A DNA stretch of 64,000 nt from the NCBI RefSeq assembly GCF_023074055.1, contig NZ_JADPKR010000080.1, positions 228,142-292,141 on the forward strand, in the 5' to 3' direction. The notes beneath the pieces were generated by a model. The model ran no database searches. It saw nothing but the letters and a program-made list of their open reading frames with translations, and was not told where the DNA came from. Below are positions 21,684-30,060 of the stretch, one piece after another. Position 1 is the stretch's first letter. Every line of letters starts with the position of its first letter. Source of the stretch: Bradyrhizobium sp. 141. GTDB taxonomy: Bacteria; Pseudomonadota; Alphaproteobacteria; Rhizobiales; Xanthobacteraceae. The translations under genes and the position numbers were made by a program.

Positions 21684-21717
21684 AATAGATGACTGTCCTA
21701 AATAGATGACTGTCCTA
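21684..21717. repeat. Perfect tandem duplication of a 17-bp unit
   Basis: AATAGATGACTGTCCTA occurs twice head to tail with no mismatch, in the tig-clpP spacer. It is non-coding and probably a recent slippage duplication. Confidence 0.9.
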
Positions 21718-21815
21718 GAACCCCATTCCGATGGAATCGGAACGGGGCTCTGACTTTTGATTTTGACGCGTTTTCTTTACGTGAACCGGCATCCACTTCG
21801 CTCGAAAACGCTCCA
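21718..21815. repeat. Hairpin plus dispersed-element-like tail downstream of tig
   Basis: CCCCATTCCGAT and ATCGGAACGGGG (21721-21747) form a 12-bp stem with one mismatch and a 3-base loop. The tail to 21815, with ACGCGTTTTCTTTACG and CCACTTCGCTCGAAAACGCT, resembles an intergenic element I recall as common in Bradyrhizobium. It could act as the tig terminator. Family membership is from memory. Confidence 0.5.
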
Positions 21816-21821
21816 GAGCCT

Positions 21822-23183
21822 TCAGGCGGCGGTCTTTTCCGCCTCGTCGTCCTTGTAGAGGTCCTCGCGCGAGACCTTCTTCTCGGTCACGTTGGCGAGC
21901 TCGAGGATGAAGTCGACGACCTTGTCCTCATAGATCGGTGCGCGAAGCTGGGCCAAGGCCTGGGCGTTGCTGCGGTAATAGTCCCAGACTTCCTTCTCGC
22001 GGCCGGGCATGGAGCGCGCGCGCTCGATCACGGCGCGGCCGACCTCGTCGTCGGTCACGGAGATCTTGTTCTTCTCGCCGATCTCGGAGAGCACGAGGCC
22101 GAGCCGCACGCGGCGGTCGGCGATCTTGCGGTACTCTTCCTTGGCGGCGTCTTCAGTGGTGTCCTCGTCGGCAAAGGTCTTGCCGGCGGAGGCCATCTCG
22201 GCCTTGACCGAGTTCCACATCAGATTGAACTCTTCGTCGACCAGCGAGGGCGGCGCCTCGAAGCGGTGCGCTTCGTCGAGGCGATCGAGCAGCGCGCGCT
22301 TGACGCGCTGGCGCGTCGCGCCGGCAAACTCGGCAACCAGACGCTCGCGCGCGGCTTCCTTCAGCTTGTCCAGCGATTCGAGGCCGAGCGTCTTGGCGAA
22401 CTCGTCGTCGATCGCCAGATCCTGCGGCGCCTCGATCAGCGTCGCGGTGGTCTCGAACTCGGCCGGCTGGCCGGCGAGCTTGTCGTTCATGTAGTTGTTC
22501 GGGAACGACACTTTCAGCGTGCGGGTCTCATTGGCGCCGATGCCGATCAGCTGCTCCTCGAAGCCGGGAATGAAGGTGTTGGAGCCGATGGCGACCTGGA
22601 TGCCCTCGCCGGTGCCACCTTCGAAGACTTCGCCGTTGATGCTGCCCTTGAAGTTGATGGTGACGCGATCACCCGAGGCTGCCTTGGCGCCCTCGCCTTT
22701 GTCGGCAAAGGTGCGATTGGTATCGGCGATGCGCTTGATCGCCTCGTCGACGTCGGCGTCGGTGACGTCGGCGACGGGCTTCTCGACCTCAAAGGTCTTG
22801 AAGTCGGCGAGCGCAATCGAGGGCACCACCTCGATCGCGACCGTGTAGGTCAGATCGGTCTTGCCGCTCAGCAATTCCTCGACCTCGGCCTGCTCGGTCG
22901 GCATGGTGATCTTCGGCTCGGTCGCAAGGCGAAAGCCGCGCTCGGAGAACAGCTGCGTGTTGGTGTCGCGGATGGTCTGGTCGATGGTCTCGGCCATCAC
23001 CGAGCGGCCATAGACCTTCTTGAGGTGCGTGACCGGCACCTTGCCGGGACGGAAGCCGTTGATGCGGACCTTGTCCTTGAGGTCAACGAGCTTGGCACCG
23101 GCCTTGGCGTCGAGATCCGACGCAGGGACGCTGATCTTGAACTCGTGCTTCAAACCTTCCGAGAGGGTCTCTGTGACCTGCAT
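21822..23183 (-). CDS. tig: Trigger factor
   Basis: Ribosome-associated chaperone and peptidyl-prolyl isomerase, 453 residues. The N-terminal ribosome-binding domain carries the signature region GFRPGKVP; a central FKBP-type domain (GDRVTINFKGSINGEVFEGG) and a long helical C-terminal chaperone domain follow. The family N-terminus (MQVTETLSEGLKHEF) puts the start at 23183; the in-frame extension to 23243 has no support. First gene of the tig-clpP-clpX-lon cluster; it acts on nascent chains in the cytoplasm. Confidence 0.97.
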   Translation of the reverse strand: MQVTETLSEGLKHEFKISVPASDLDAKAGAKLVDLKDKVRINGFRPGKVPVTHLKKVYGRSVMAETIDQTIRDTNTQLFSERGFRLATEPKITMPTEQAEVEELLSGKTDLTYTVAIEVVPSIALADFKTFEVEKPVADVTDADVDEAIKRIADTNRTFADKGEGAKAASGDRVTINFKGSINGEVFEGGTGEGIQVAIGSNTFIPGFEEQLIGIGANETRTLKVSFPNNYMNDKLAGQPAEFETTATLIEAPQDLAIDDEFAKTLGLESLDKLKEAARERLVAEFAGATRQRVKRALLDRLDEAHRFEAPPSLVDEEFNLMWNSVKAEMASAGKTFADEDTTEDAAKEEYRKIADRRVRLGLVLSEIGEKNKISVTDDEVGRAVIERARSMPGREKEVWDYYRSNAQALAQLRAPIYEDKVVDFILELANVTEKKVSREDLYKDDEAEKTAA

Positions 23184-23360
23184 GGCGTCGCGTCCAATCT
23201 TCTTCTCTTCGGTCCCGGCGCGCATGCGTCGGGACGCTGTCATTAATCGATCCGGCGCGAGGCAAACGCCTCAACGCCGGTGCTTCATCGGACCGGCTGC
23301 CGGCGGACAAACATCCGCGCGAAAGCAGGTCTCGTAATCCGTGCAAACGCGATAAGCGCT

Positions 23361-23445
23361 TGGTGCGGGCGGAGGGACTCGAACCCCCACAACTTTCGTC
23401 ACTGGAACCTAAATCCAGCGCGTCTACCAGTTCCGCCACGCCCGC
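23361..23445 (-). tRNA. tRNA-Leu (anticodon UAG)
   Basis: Minus-strand cloverleaf: acceptor GCGGGCG paired with its complement, anticodon stem CTGGA/TCCAG enclosing TTTAGGT (anticodon TAG), a long variable arm typical of class II tRNAs, T-arm GGGTTCGAGTCCC, and encoded CCA at 23361-23363. Confidence 0.97.
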
Positions 23446-23599
23446 GTGAAGTTGCATCAAGACCGGCCGCGATGCCGCGGGCGGCCGGGCTTATAGCATG
23501 TGCCTGACTGTTCGCAGCAAAAAAATGGCCCGATGGAGGCAGGCTTTACGTAGGCACGGCGGCTGGACTTATCCAGCGCGGCGTGGTCCGGATCGGCCC

Positions 23600-24928
23600 A
23601 TGAAACCTGGGATCTTTGACCCCACCCGACGCGAGCTTTTGGCCGGCCTTGGCGCCGGACTTTCAGCCGGTCTTGGCGCCTCGGCGGCCGGGCTGATCGC
23701 GGGTGGCGCAGGCCCGCTCGTGACCGCCCAGCTCTCCCTTCAGGCAAGGCCGGCGACACTGGCTCTGAGGTCAGGGCAGCCACCTACACCAATCTGGGAG
23801 CTGGCCGCCGTAAGCCATCTCAGGGACATTCGTCTCAAACGGGGCGACCGTTGCGAAGTGGTGTTTCGGAACGACCTACCTGTGCCGCTTGCGCCAGTCT
23901 GGTACGGCCTCAACGGCGGGGCCCCGGCCGACCCGCTCCGGGGGCGCGCGCCAGCGCCGCCAAATGCGGTTGAAACGTCAATCATTTCAATTCCCAATGC
24001 AGGAACCTTGCTGGCCGACTTCCGCCTGTTCGAGGACGGCCTGAAGCAGCCGGCGCGCCCGCTTCCGATCATCGTGGCCGAGACCAGCCAGGTCGCCGTC
24101 GATCGTGACGAGGTCCTGCTGATCGAGGAATGGCGCCTGCGGCCGGACGGCACCGCGGTCCCGCCGGGCCAGGACCCGAAGGACGCGAGGCCGCTCTACA
24201 CAATCAACGGGCAGACCTCATTCGAACTCTCAGCCCCAGGCCATCAGCGGCTGCGGCTGCGCTTTATCAACGGCTCCCAACGTACTGTTTTGGCAATTAA
24301 ATTGGAAAGCCACGACGTCCGCGTGATGGCCCTGGACGGTCAGCCCGTCGAGCCATTTTCGGCCCGCAACGGCGCCCTGGTGCTGGCGCCGGGCGCACGC
24401 GCCGACGCATTCGTGGATGCGGCCACATCGGCCGCATTGCTGCTGCATGACGGCAAGGAGGCTCGCCAAGTCGGAACGCTCACGATCTCCGGGACACTGG
24501 AACAGCGCGCGCCGCTTCTGTCGCCGCAGCCGCTTCCTCCGAATGACCTGCCCGAGAAGCTCGACCTGAAAGGCGCCCTGCGGTTCGATGTCGCGCTTGG
24601 CGCAACCGACGCCGGTTGGACCCGGTCTTCAAGCTTCTCCACCGCCTCCACTCCAGCCTTCCGGGCCAAGGCCGGCCGCACCGTCGTGCTGGCCCTCAAG
24701 AACCCTGCCCCCATCACGACCGTCTTCCACCTGCACGGCCACCCCTTCCGCCTGCTCGACAAGCTCGACGACGGCTGGAAGCCTTACTGGCTCGACACGC
24801 TCGCGATCGAACCCGGCCAGACCCAGCGCATCGCGTTCGCTGCGACTTCGCCCGGACGATGGCTCCTCGAGTCGGTCGTGACAGATTGGGCCGCACCGCG
24901 GCTGGTGCGGTGGTACGCGGTGGAGTGA
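23600..24928 (+). CDS. Tat-exported multicopper-oxidase-fold protein with most copper ligands lost
   Basis: A 442-residue cupredoxin-fold protein of the multicopper oxidase/SufI family. The start at 23600 exposes a twin-arginine signal (TRRELLAGLGAG) with hydrophobic stretch to about residue 45; the longer frame from 23498 overlaps the tRNA flank and is not protein-like. Where active oxidases have HWHG it reads V100-W-Y-G, the second His pair is replaced by ADFRLF, and the last HCH block is replaced by LLESVVTDW. Only H377-L-H-G-H remains. It therefore probably cannot hold the type 1 and trinuclear copper sites and may be a structural protein like FtsP/SufI. It stands convergent to nnr with 4 bases between. 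Confidence 0.8.
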   Translation: MKPGIFDPTRRELLAGLGAGLSAGLGASAAGLIAGGAGPLVTAQLSLQARPATLALRSGQPPTPIWELAAVSHLRDIRLKRGDRCEVVFRNDLPVPLAPVWYGLNGGAPADPLRGRAPAPPNAVETSIISIPNAGTLLADFRLFEDGLKQPARPLPIIVAETSQVAVDRDEVLLIEEWRLRPDGTAVPPGQDPKDARPLYTINGQTSFELSAPGHQRLRLRFINGSQRTVLAIKLESHDVRVMALDGQPVEPFSARNGALVLAPGARADAFVDAATSAALLLHDGKEARQVGTLTISGTLEQRAPLLSPQPLPPNDLPEKLDLKGALRFDVALGATDAGWTRSSSFSTASTPAFRAKAGRTVVLALKNPAPITTVFHLHGHPFRLLDKLDDGWKPYWLDTLAIEPGQTQRIAFAATSPGRWLLESVVTDWAAPRLVRWYAVE

Positions 24929-24932
24929 GCGC

Positions 24933-26432
24933 TCAGTATTCTATGCCGAGCGCACCATAGATCCGCCGGTGCACGGCCGGCAGCGTCTCGGTGAGATCTT
25001 CCGCGATCAGGCCTGGTCCCGCCTCGCTTCCCGCCTCGCCATGCATCCAGACGCCCATGCTGGCGGCTTCGAAGGCCGGCACGCCTTGCGCCAGCAGGCC
25101 TGCGATGATGCCGGCGAGGACGTCGCCGGCGCCGGCGGTCGCCAGCCACGGCGGCGCGTTGGCGGCAATGGTGGCGCGGCCGTCGGGGGCGGCGATGGTC
25201 GTGTCGGGGCCCTTCAGCAGCACGACGGCGCCGGAGCGCTCGGCGGCGGCGCGCACGCGCTCCAGCTTGGAGCGGCCCGGAAATTTGTTGCTGAGGTCGG
25301 AGAACAGGCGCGGAAACTCGCCTTCGTGCGGGGTCAGCACCACCGCATTGTCACCTGAGGACTTGATCGATTCGAACAAGCGCTCGGGAGTGGCGGCAAA
25401 GCTCGTCAGCGCATCGGCATCGAGCACCAGATGCCGCTGGGCGCTCAGCGCGGTGTGAACGAGATCGCAGGTGCGCTCACTGACGCCCGCGCCGGGGCCG
25501 ATGATGCAGGTGCCGTAGCGCTTGTCGCCGAGCAGCTCGCCGAACTCGACGACGGTGTCGACGGGACGAACCATGACGGCCGTGAGCGCGGCCGCGTTGA
25601 TCGCGAGCGCATCGCGCGGACTCGCCAGCGTCACCAGGCCCGCTCCTGCTCGCAGCGCACCGCGCGCGGCCAGCCGCGCCGCGCCGGTCGCCGCCGCATC
25701 GCCGGAGACCGCCAGCACATGGCCCCGCGCAAATTTGTGGCCGTCGATGCGCGGCACCGGGAAAGCGGCGCCCCAGACATCCGGATCGTTCTCGAAAGTC
25801 TGCGGCGCGATCTCGTCCAGCACCTGCGCGTCGATGCCGATGTCGGCGACGCGCACGCGGCCGCAATGCATCCGGCCCGGCAGCAGCAGATGCGCCGGCT
25901 TCTTGCGAAAGAAGGTGACGGTCTCGGTGGCGTTCACCGCCGCGCCCATCACGGCCGCGCTGGTGCCGTTGATGCCGCTCGGCAGGTCGACGGCGAGCAC
26001 CGGGGCACCGTTGGCGTTGATGGCCTCGATCATCGCATGCGCCTCGCCGTCGACAGGACGGCTGAGGCCCGCCCCGAACAGCGCATCGATGATCAGCGCG
26101 GGCCGTCCGATCGCCTGCGGATTGAAAGGGAGCAGCGGATGCTTCCAGCCGCGCGCGGCGGAAGCCGCATCGCCCTGGAGCTGGTCGCGCTCGCACATCG
26201 CGATCACCGAGACCTCCCGCCCCTGGGCGGCGAGCTCGGCGGCTGCGACAAAACCATCACCGCCATTGTTGCCGGGCCCGGCCACGATCAGGATCGGCCC
26301 CTCCTCCACCAGCGCCTGGGCGGCCTCCGCGACCGCCTGGCCCGCGCTCAGCATCAGCTTGAAACCGGGTGTGCCGGCCGCGATGGCGAGCTGGTCCGCC
26401 CGCTGCATTTCGGCGTTGCTCAGAACTTCCAT
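24933..26432 (-). CDS. nnr: Bifunctional NAD(P)H-hydrate epimerase/dehydratase
   Basis: Metabolite-repair enzyme that restores damaged NAD(P)HX. The 499 residues contain an N-terminal epimerase (YjeF_N, VAGPGNNGGDGFVAA) and a C-terminal ADP-dependent dehydratase (YjeF_C) with the family motif TAGAGDVLAGIIAGLLAQG and LVLDADALT. The fused two-domain form is normal for bacteria. It is divergent from glnB, with 382 bases between them that hold the glnB promoter. Confidence 0.96.
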   Translation of the reverse strand: MEVLSNAEMQRADQLAIAAGTPGFKLMLSAGQAVAEAAQALVEEGPILIVAGPGNNGGDGFVAAAELAAQGREVSVIAMCERDQLQGDAASAARGWKHPLLPFNPQAIGRPALIIDALFGAGLSRPVDGEAHAMIEAINANGAPVLAVDLPSGINGTSAAVMGAAVNATETVTFFRKKPAHLLLPGRMHCGRVRVADIGIDAQVLDEIAPQTFENDPDVWGAAFPVPRIDGHKFARGHVLAVSGDAAATGAARLAARGALRAGAGLVTLASPRDALAINAAALTAVMVRPVDTVVEFGELLGDKRYGTCIIGPGAGVSERTCDLVHTALSAQRHLVLDADALTSFAATPERLFESIKSSGDNAVVLTPHEGEFPRLFSDLSNKFPGRSKLERVRAAAERSGAVVLLKGPDTTIAAPDGRATIAANAPPWLATAGAGDVLAGIIAGLLAQGVPAFEAASMGVWMHGEAGSEAGPGLIAEDLTETLPAVHRRIYGALGIEY

Positions 26433-26625
26433 GCCACTTCCCTAGTACAATCGCCTTTTCAACAGGCATCTTCCGCGCCGATCCGACGCGGGGAACAACG
26501 ATCTGCACACATATTGAACCGTTTGCCTATTTCGTAGTCTTCGGTATTTTGTGCAGGTCGGCGTCGCCGCTCAGAGATGCTCGTTAAAAGGCTGATAACG
26601 CTCCAATAATCAGGGCATTTGCAAT

Positions 26626-26642
26626 TTGGCATAGACCCTGCT
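26626..26642 (+). promoter_or_regulatory. RpoN (sigma-54) -24/-12 promoter of glnB
   Basis: TTGGCA-N6-CCTGCT has GG (26628-26629) and GC (26640-26641) exactly ten bases apart, as required for sigma-54; the start would be near 26653. B. japonicum glnB is known to have tandem promoters, one RpoN/NtrC dependent, which fits. Candidate NtrC half sites TGCAC (26504) and GTGCA (26551) lie upstream. No gene is seen in the rest of 26433-26814. Confidence 0.7.
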
Positions 26643-26814
26643 TTCGAGGAAGCCGCTTCGGTTCGTCGTGCTCACTGGCATTTATCAGGGCGTCGCCGGC
26701 CGTTGTTGCCGGACAGGTCAGGGATCCCGGCTTAGCGAAGACAAGATCGTGCGTTAAGAAAAGCGCATCCTGACGAAGACGTTGCTATTTGATCGAAAGG
26801 CCGGGAGGCGCGCA

Positions 26815-27153
26815 GTGAAGAAAATCGAAGCCATCATCAAGCCATTCAAGCTCGACGAGGTGAAGGAAGCGCTTCAGGAAGTCGGCCTACAGGGCATCAC
26901 CGTCACCGAGGCCAAGGGCTTTGGCCGGCAGAAGGGGCACGCCGAGCTCTACCGCGGCGCAGAATACATCGTCGACTTCCTGCCCAAGGTGAAGATCGAG
27001 ATCGTGATCGGCGATGATCTGGTCGAGCGCGCCATCGACGCGATCCGCCGCGCCGCGCAGACCGGGCGCATCGGCGACGGCAAGATCTTCGTCTCCAACA
27101 TCGAAGAGGCGATCCGCATCCGAACCGGCGAATCCGGGCTGGACGCTATCTGA
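26815..27153 (+). CDS. glnB: Nitrogen regulatory protein PII
   Basis: Trimeric nitrogen/energy sensor, 112 residues, binding ATP/ADP and 2-oxoglutarate and signalling to NtrB and to glutamine synthetase adenylylation. Tyr51 in the T-loop (GAEYIVDF) is the uridylylation site; the B-loop region TGRIGDGKIFV is intact. The start is GTG at 26815 with GGGAGG six bases upstream, giving the canonical KKIEAIIKPFKLDEV N-terminus; an upstream in-frame TTG at 26782 is rejected. It lies 151 bases before glnA. Confidence 0.98.
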   Translation: MKKIEAIIKPFKLDEVKEALQEVGLQGITVTEAKGFGRQKGHAELYRGAEYIVDFLPKVKIEIVIGDDLVERAIDAIRRAAQTGRIGDGKIFVSNIEEAIRIRTGESGLDAI

Positions 27154-27196
27154 GCCGGGTGCTATCCCGAATTTTGCGACACTCCGACTAGAAAGA

Positions 27197-27214
27197 AGGC
27201 TGCTTCGGCGGCCT
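27197..27214 (+). terminator. Weak hairpin between glnB and glnA
   Basis: AGGCTGC-TTCG-GCGGCCT forms a 7-bp stem (one G-U pair) with a stable UUCG loop followed by T-rich sequence. It may partly separate glnB and glnA transcription. The remaining spacer to 27304 probably contains a glnA promoter. Confidence 0.4.
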
Positions 27215-27304
27215 GATTTCGTTTGTGCGGTCGCGCAAAACTCGCCCGAGCGAGAATAATTTTGCTCATCTGGAAACCGACCCGCAGAGCCAAAAGGGGT
27301 ATGC

Positions 27305-28714
27305 ATGAAGACCGCCAAAGACGTCCTGAAATCGATCAAGGACAACGACGTCAAGTACGTCGACCTGCGCTTCACCGATCCGCGCGGCAAGTGGCAGCAT
27401 GTGACGTTCGACGTCAGCATGATCGACGATGACATCTTCGCCGAAGGAACGATGTTCGACGGCTCCTCGATCGCCGGCTGGAAAGCGATCAACGAGTCCG
27501 ACATGTGCCTGATGCCCGATCCGGTCACCGCGACGATCGACCCGTTCTTCGCCGAGACCACCATGGTCATCACCTGCGACGTGCTCGAGCCGACCACCGG
27601 CGAGCCCTACAACCGCGACCCCCGCGGCATCGCCAAGAAGGCCGAAGCCATGGTGAAGTCGATGGGCGTGGGCGACAGCGTGTTCGTCGGCCCCGAAGCC
27701 GAGTTCTTCGTGTTCGATGACGTGCGCTATTCGGCCGAGCCCTACAAGACCGGTTTCCGTCTCGACTCCTCCGAGTTGCCGACCAATTCCGACACCGAAT
27801 ATGAAGGCGGCAATCTGGGCCACCGCATCCGCACCAAGGGCGGCTACTTCCCGGTGCCGCCGCAGGATTCGGTGCAGGACATGCGTTCCGAGATGCTCGG
27901 CGCCATGGCCAAGATGGGCGTCAAGGTCGAGAAGCATCACCACGAGGTCGCTTCCGCCCAGCACGAGCTCGGCATGAAGTTCGACACGCTGACGCTGATG
28001 GCGGACCACATGCAGATCTACAAGTACTGCATCCACCAGGTCGCGCACATCTACGGCAAGACCGCCACCTTCATGCCGAAGCCGATCTTCGGCGACAACG
28101 GCTCGGGCATGCACGTGCACCAGTCGATCTGGAAGGACGGCAAGCCGGTGTTCGCCGGCAACAAGTACGCCGACCTGTCGGAGACCTGCCTGCACTACAT
28201 CGGCGGCATCATCAAGCACGCCAAGGCGATCAACGCCTTCACCAACCCGTCGACCAACTCCTACAAGCGTCTGGTCCCGGGCTATGAGGCCCCCGTGCTG
28301 CTCGCCTATTCCGCGCGCAACCGCTCGGCCTCCTGCCGCATCCCCTACACCGCTTCGCCGAAGGCCAAGCGTGTCGAGGTGCGCTTCCCCGATCCGATGG
28401 CCAACCCCTATCTCGGCTTCGCCGCGATGCTGATGGCCGGCCTCGACGGCATCAAGAACAAGATCGATCCGGGTCCGGCGATGGACAAGGACCTCTACGA
28501 CCTGCCGAAGGAAGAGCTGAAGCAGATCCCGACCGTCTGCGGCTCGCTCCGCGAGGCGCTCGAAAACCTCGACAAGGACCGCGGCTTCCTCAAGAACGGC
28601 GGCGTGTTCGACGACGACTTCATCGACGCTTACATTGAGCTGAAGATGACCGAAGTCGCCCGCTTCGAAATGACCCCGCACCCGGTCGAGTTCGAAATGT
28701 ACTATTCGAACTAA
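27305..28714 (+). CDS. glnA: Glutamine synthetase type I
   Basis: Dodecameric GSI that joins ammonia to glutamate, 469 residues. Family motifs are intact: MFDGSSIAGW, the GxNGSGMHVHQS-type ATP region (DNGSGMHVHQS) and the glutamate-binding region with NRSASCRIP. The adenylylation site is Tyr398 including Met (Tyr397 in standard numbering) in DKDLYDLP, so it is regulated by covalent adenylylation in response to PII. It forms the conserved glnBA pair and ends at a strong terminator. Confidence 0.98.
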   Translation: MKTAKDVLKSIKDNDVKYVDLRFTDPRGKWQHVTFDVSMIDDDIFAEGTMFDGSSIAGWKAINESDMCLMPDPVTATIDPFFAETTMVITCDVLEPTTGEPYNRDPRGIAKKAEAMVKSMGVGDSVFVGPEAEFFVFDDVRYSAEPYKTGFRLDSSELPTNSDTEYEGGNLGHRIRTKGGYFPVPPQDSVQDMRSEMLGAMAKMGVKVEKHHHEVASAQHELGMKFDTLTLMADHMQIYKYCIHQVAHIYGKTATFMPKPIFGDNGSGMHVHQSIWKDGKPVFAGNKYADLSETCLHYIGGIIKHAKAINAFTNPSTNSYKRLVPGYEAPVLLAYSARNRSASCRIPYTASPKAKRVEVRFPDPMANPYLGFAAMLMAGLDGIKNKIDPGPAMDKDLYDLPKEELKQIPTVCGSLREALENLDKDRGFLKNGGVFDDDFIDAYIELKMTEVARFEMTPHPVEFEMYYSN

Positions 28715-28739
28715 GCGGCCCGCACTTTATGCGACAAGC

Positions 28740-28767
28740 AAAAGGCGCTCCGAACGGAGCGCCTTTT
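28740..28767 (+). terminator. Intrinsic terminator of glnA
   Basis: Perfect 12-bp stem AAAAGGCGCTCC / GGAGCGCCTTTT with GAAC loop and T-run, 25 bases after the glnA stop. Confidence 0.93.
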
Positions 28768-28777
28768 CGTTTGAATC

Positions 28778-28837
28778 GTAGGGTGGGTTAGCCCTGCGAT
28801 TGCGCGTAGCGCAATCGCTCGCGTAACCCACCCTACG
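28778..28837. repeat. Palindromic element with CGTAGGGTGGGTTA arms
   Basis: Outer arms CGTAGGGTGGGTTA / TAACCCACCCTACG enclose a second stem around GCGATTGCGC / GCGCAATCGC. The outer end is shared in pattern (CGTAGGG.GG) with the elements at 33947 and 63829. It lies between convergent glnA and the asparaginase gene. Confidence 0.85.
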
Positions 28838-28845
28838 AGTTACGA

Positions 28846-29979
28846 TCACCACGTCGCGGTGAAGGCCTTCTGCAACTCGGCCGGCGCCGTCACGCCGCCC
28901 GCGATCAGCAGTTGGGTGAGGACGCGCGCCTTCTGCGGATTGAGGTCCTCGGACACGACAAAGCCGTTCTTGTCGTCGTCGACCTCGACGTTGCGGGTGA
29001 CGAAGCCGGATCGAACCCGCGTGGAGCGCACGACGATGATGCCCTTCTTCGCCGCCGCTTCGAGCGCATCGAGCGCCGACTTCGACGTGTTACCGTCGCC
29101 GACCCCGGCCAGCACGATGCCCTTGGCGCCATGCGAGATGGCGTCTTCGATCGGAACCGCGTCCATATTGGCGTGCGAGTAGACGATCGCGACGCGCGGC
29201 AATTGCTCGCCGGCCGGCAGCCGATAGGTCGCGCGCTTGAAACCGGCGCCTTGGGTCATGAAACGGATGCCGCCGGCGGTGTCGACATAGCCGATCGGCC
29301 CGTCATTGGGCGAGCCGAACGTCTCGATGCTCGTGGTGTTGGTCTTGGTGACCGAGCGCGCGCCCTGGATCTTGTCGTTCAGCACCGCCATGACGCCGCG
29401 CCCGCGCGCGCGTGGATCGGCCGCCACCTGCACCGCCTCGTAGAGATTGCCGGGGCCGTCCGCGCTCACGGCCGTGGCCGGCCGCATCGAGCCGACGATC
29501 ACCACCGGCTTGTCGCCGCGCACCACGTTGTCGAGAAAGAACGCCGTCTCCTCCAGCGTGTCGGTGCCATGGGTGATGATGATTCCGTCGGCTTCGTTCT
29601 TGTCGAAGGCATCCTGGATGCGACGGGCCAGCGCAAACCAGACCTTGTCGTTCATGTCTTGCGAGCCGATCGACGAAATCTGCTCGGCGTTGATCTTGGC
29701 GAGCTTGTCCAGGCCCGGCACCGACGCCATGAGCTGCTCGCCCGTGATCTGGCCTGACTTGTACGCGCCCGTCGCGCGCGGATCGGCCTGACCGGCGATG
29801 GTGCCTCCCGTCGCGAGCACGAGAATGCGCGGCAGGCCGGCGGCCGCCGCGTCCTTGCCCGGCTCCGCGGCCTGGACCGCGCCCCCGTACGTCCAGAGTG
29901 TGAGGGCGAACAGGGGAATGGAGAGAATTGAAATCCAGCTTTGGCGGCGACCGGCTGCACTGGCGGTAGGCGTCGTCAT
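28846..29979 (-). CDS. Type II (exported) L-asparaginase
   Basis: Periplasmic amidohydrolase that deaminates asparagine (often also glutamine), 377 residues. Residues about 1-38 form a signal peptide (hydrophobic ILSIPLFALTLW, cleavage near VQAAE). Catalytic residues are visible: Thr60 in ATGGTIAG, Thr139-Asp140 in HGTDTLEE and Lys157 in DKPVVIVGSMRP. These match the nucleophile and Thr-Lys-Asp triad of E. coli AnsB. It faces glnA convergently, although no shared regulation is visible. Confidence 0.95.
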   Translation of the reverse strand: MTTPTASAAGRRQSWISILSIPLFALTLWTYGGAVQAAEPGKDAAAAGLPRILVLATGGTIAGQADPRATGAYKSGQITGEQLMASVPGLDKLAKINAEQISSIGSQDMNDKVWFALARRIQDAFDKNEADGIIITHGTDTLEETAFFLDNVVRGDKPVVIVGSMRPATAVSADGPGNLYEAVQVAADPRARGRGVMAVLNDKIQGARSVTKTNTTSIETFGSPNDGPIGYVDTAGGIRFMTQGAGFKRATYRLPAGEQLPRVAIVYSHANMDAVPIEDAISHGAKGIVLAGVGDGNTSKSALDALEAAAKKGIIVVRSTRVRSGFVTRNVEVDDDKNGFVVSEDLNPQKARVLTQLLIAGGVTAPAELQKAFTATW

Positions 29980-30060
29980 CGAATTGTCCTCCCGTTTAAG
30001 TAGGGATCGACATTCGACACGCCCAATGGGGCCGAAGATGGGTCATCCTGCTGCTGATGG

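Noticed and set aside
28778..28837. CRISPR-like or attachment-site reading of the intergenic palindromes
   Set aside because: Palindromes are single, with no regular spacer array and no integrase or cas genes; they fit dispersed REP-like elements.
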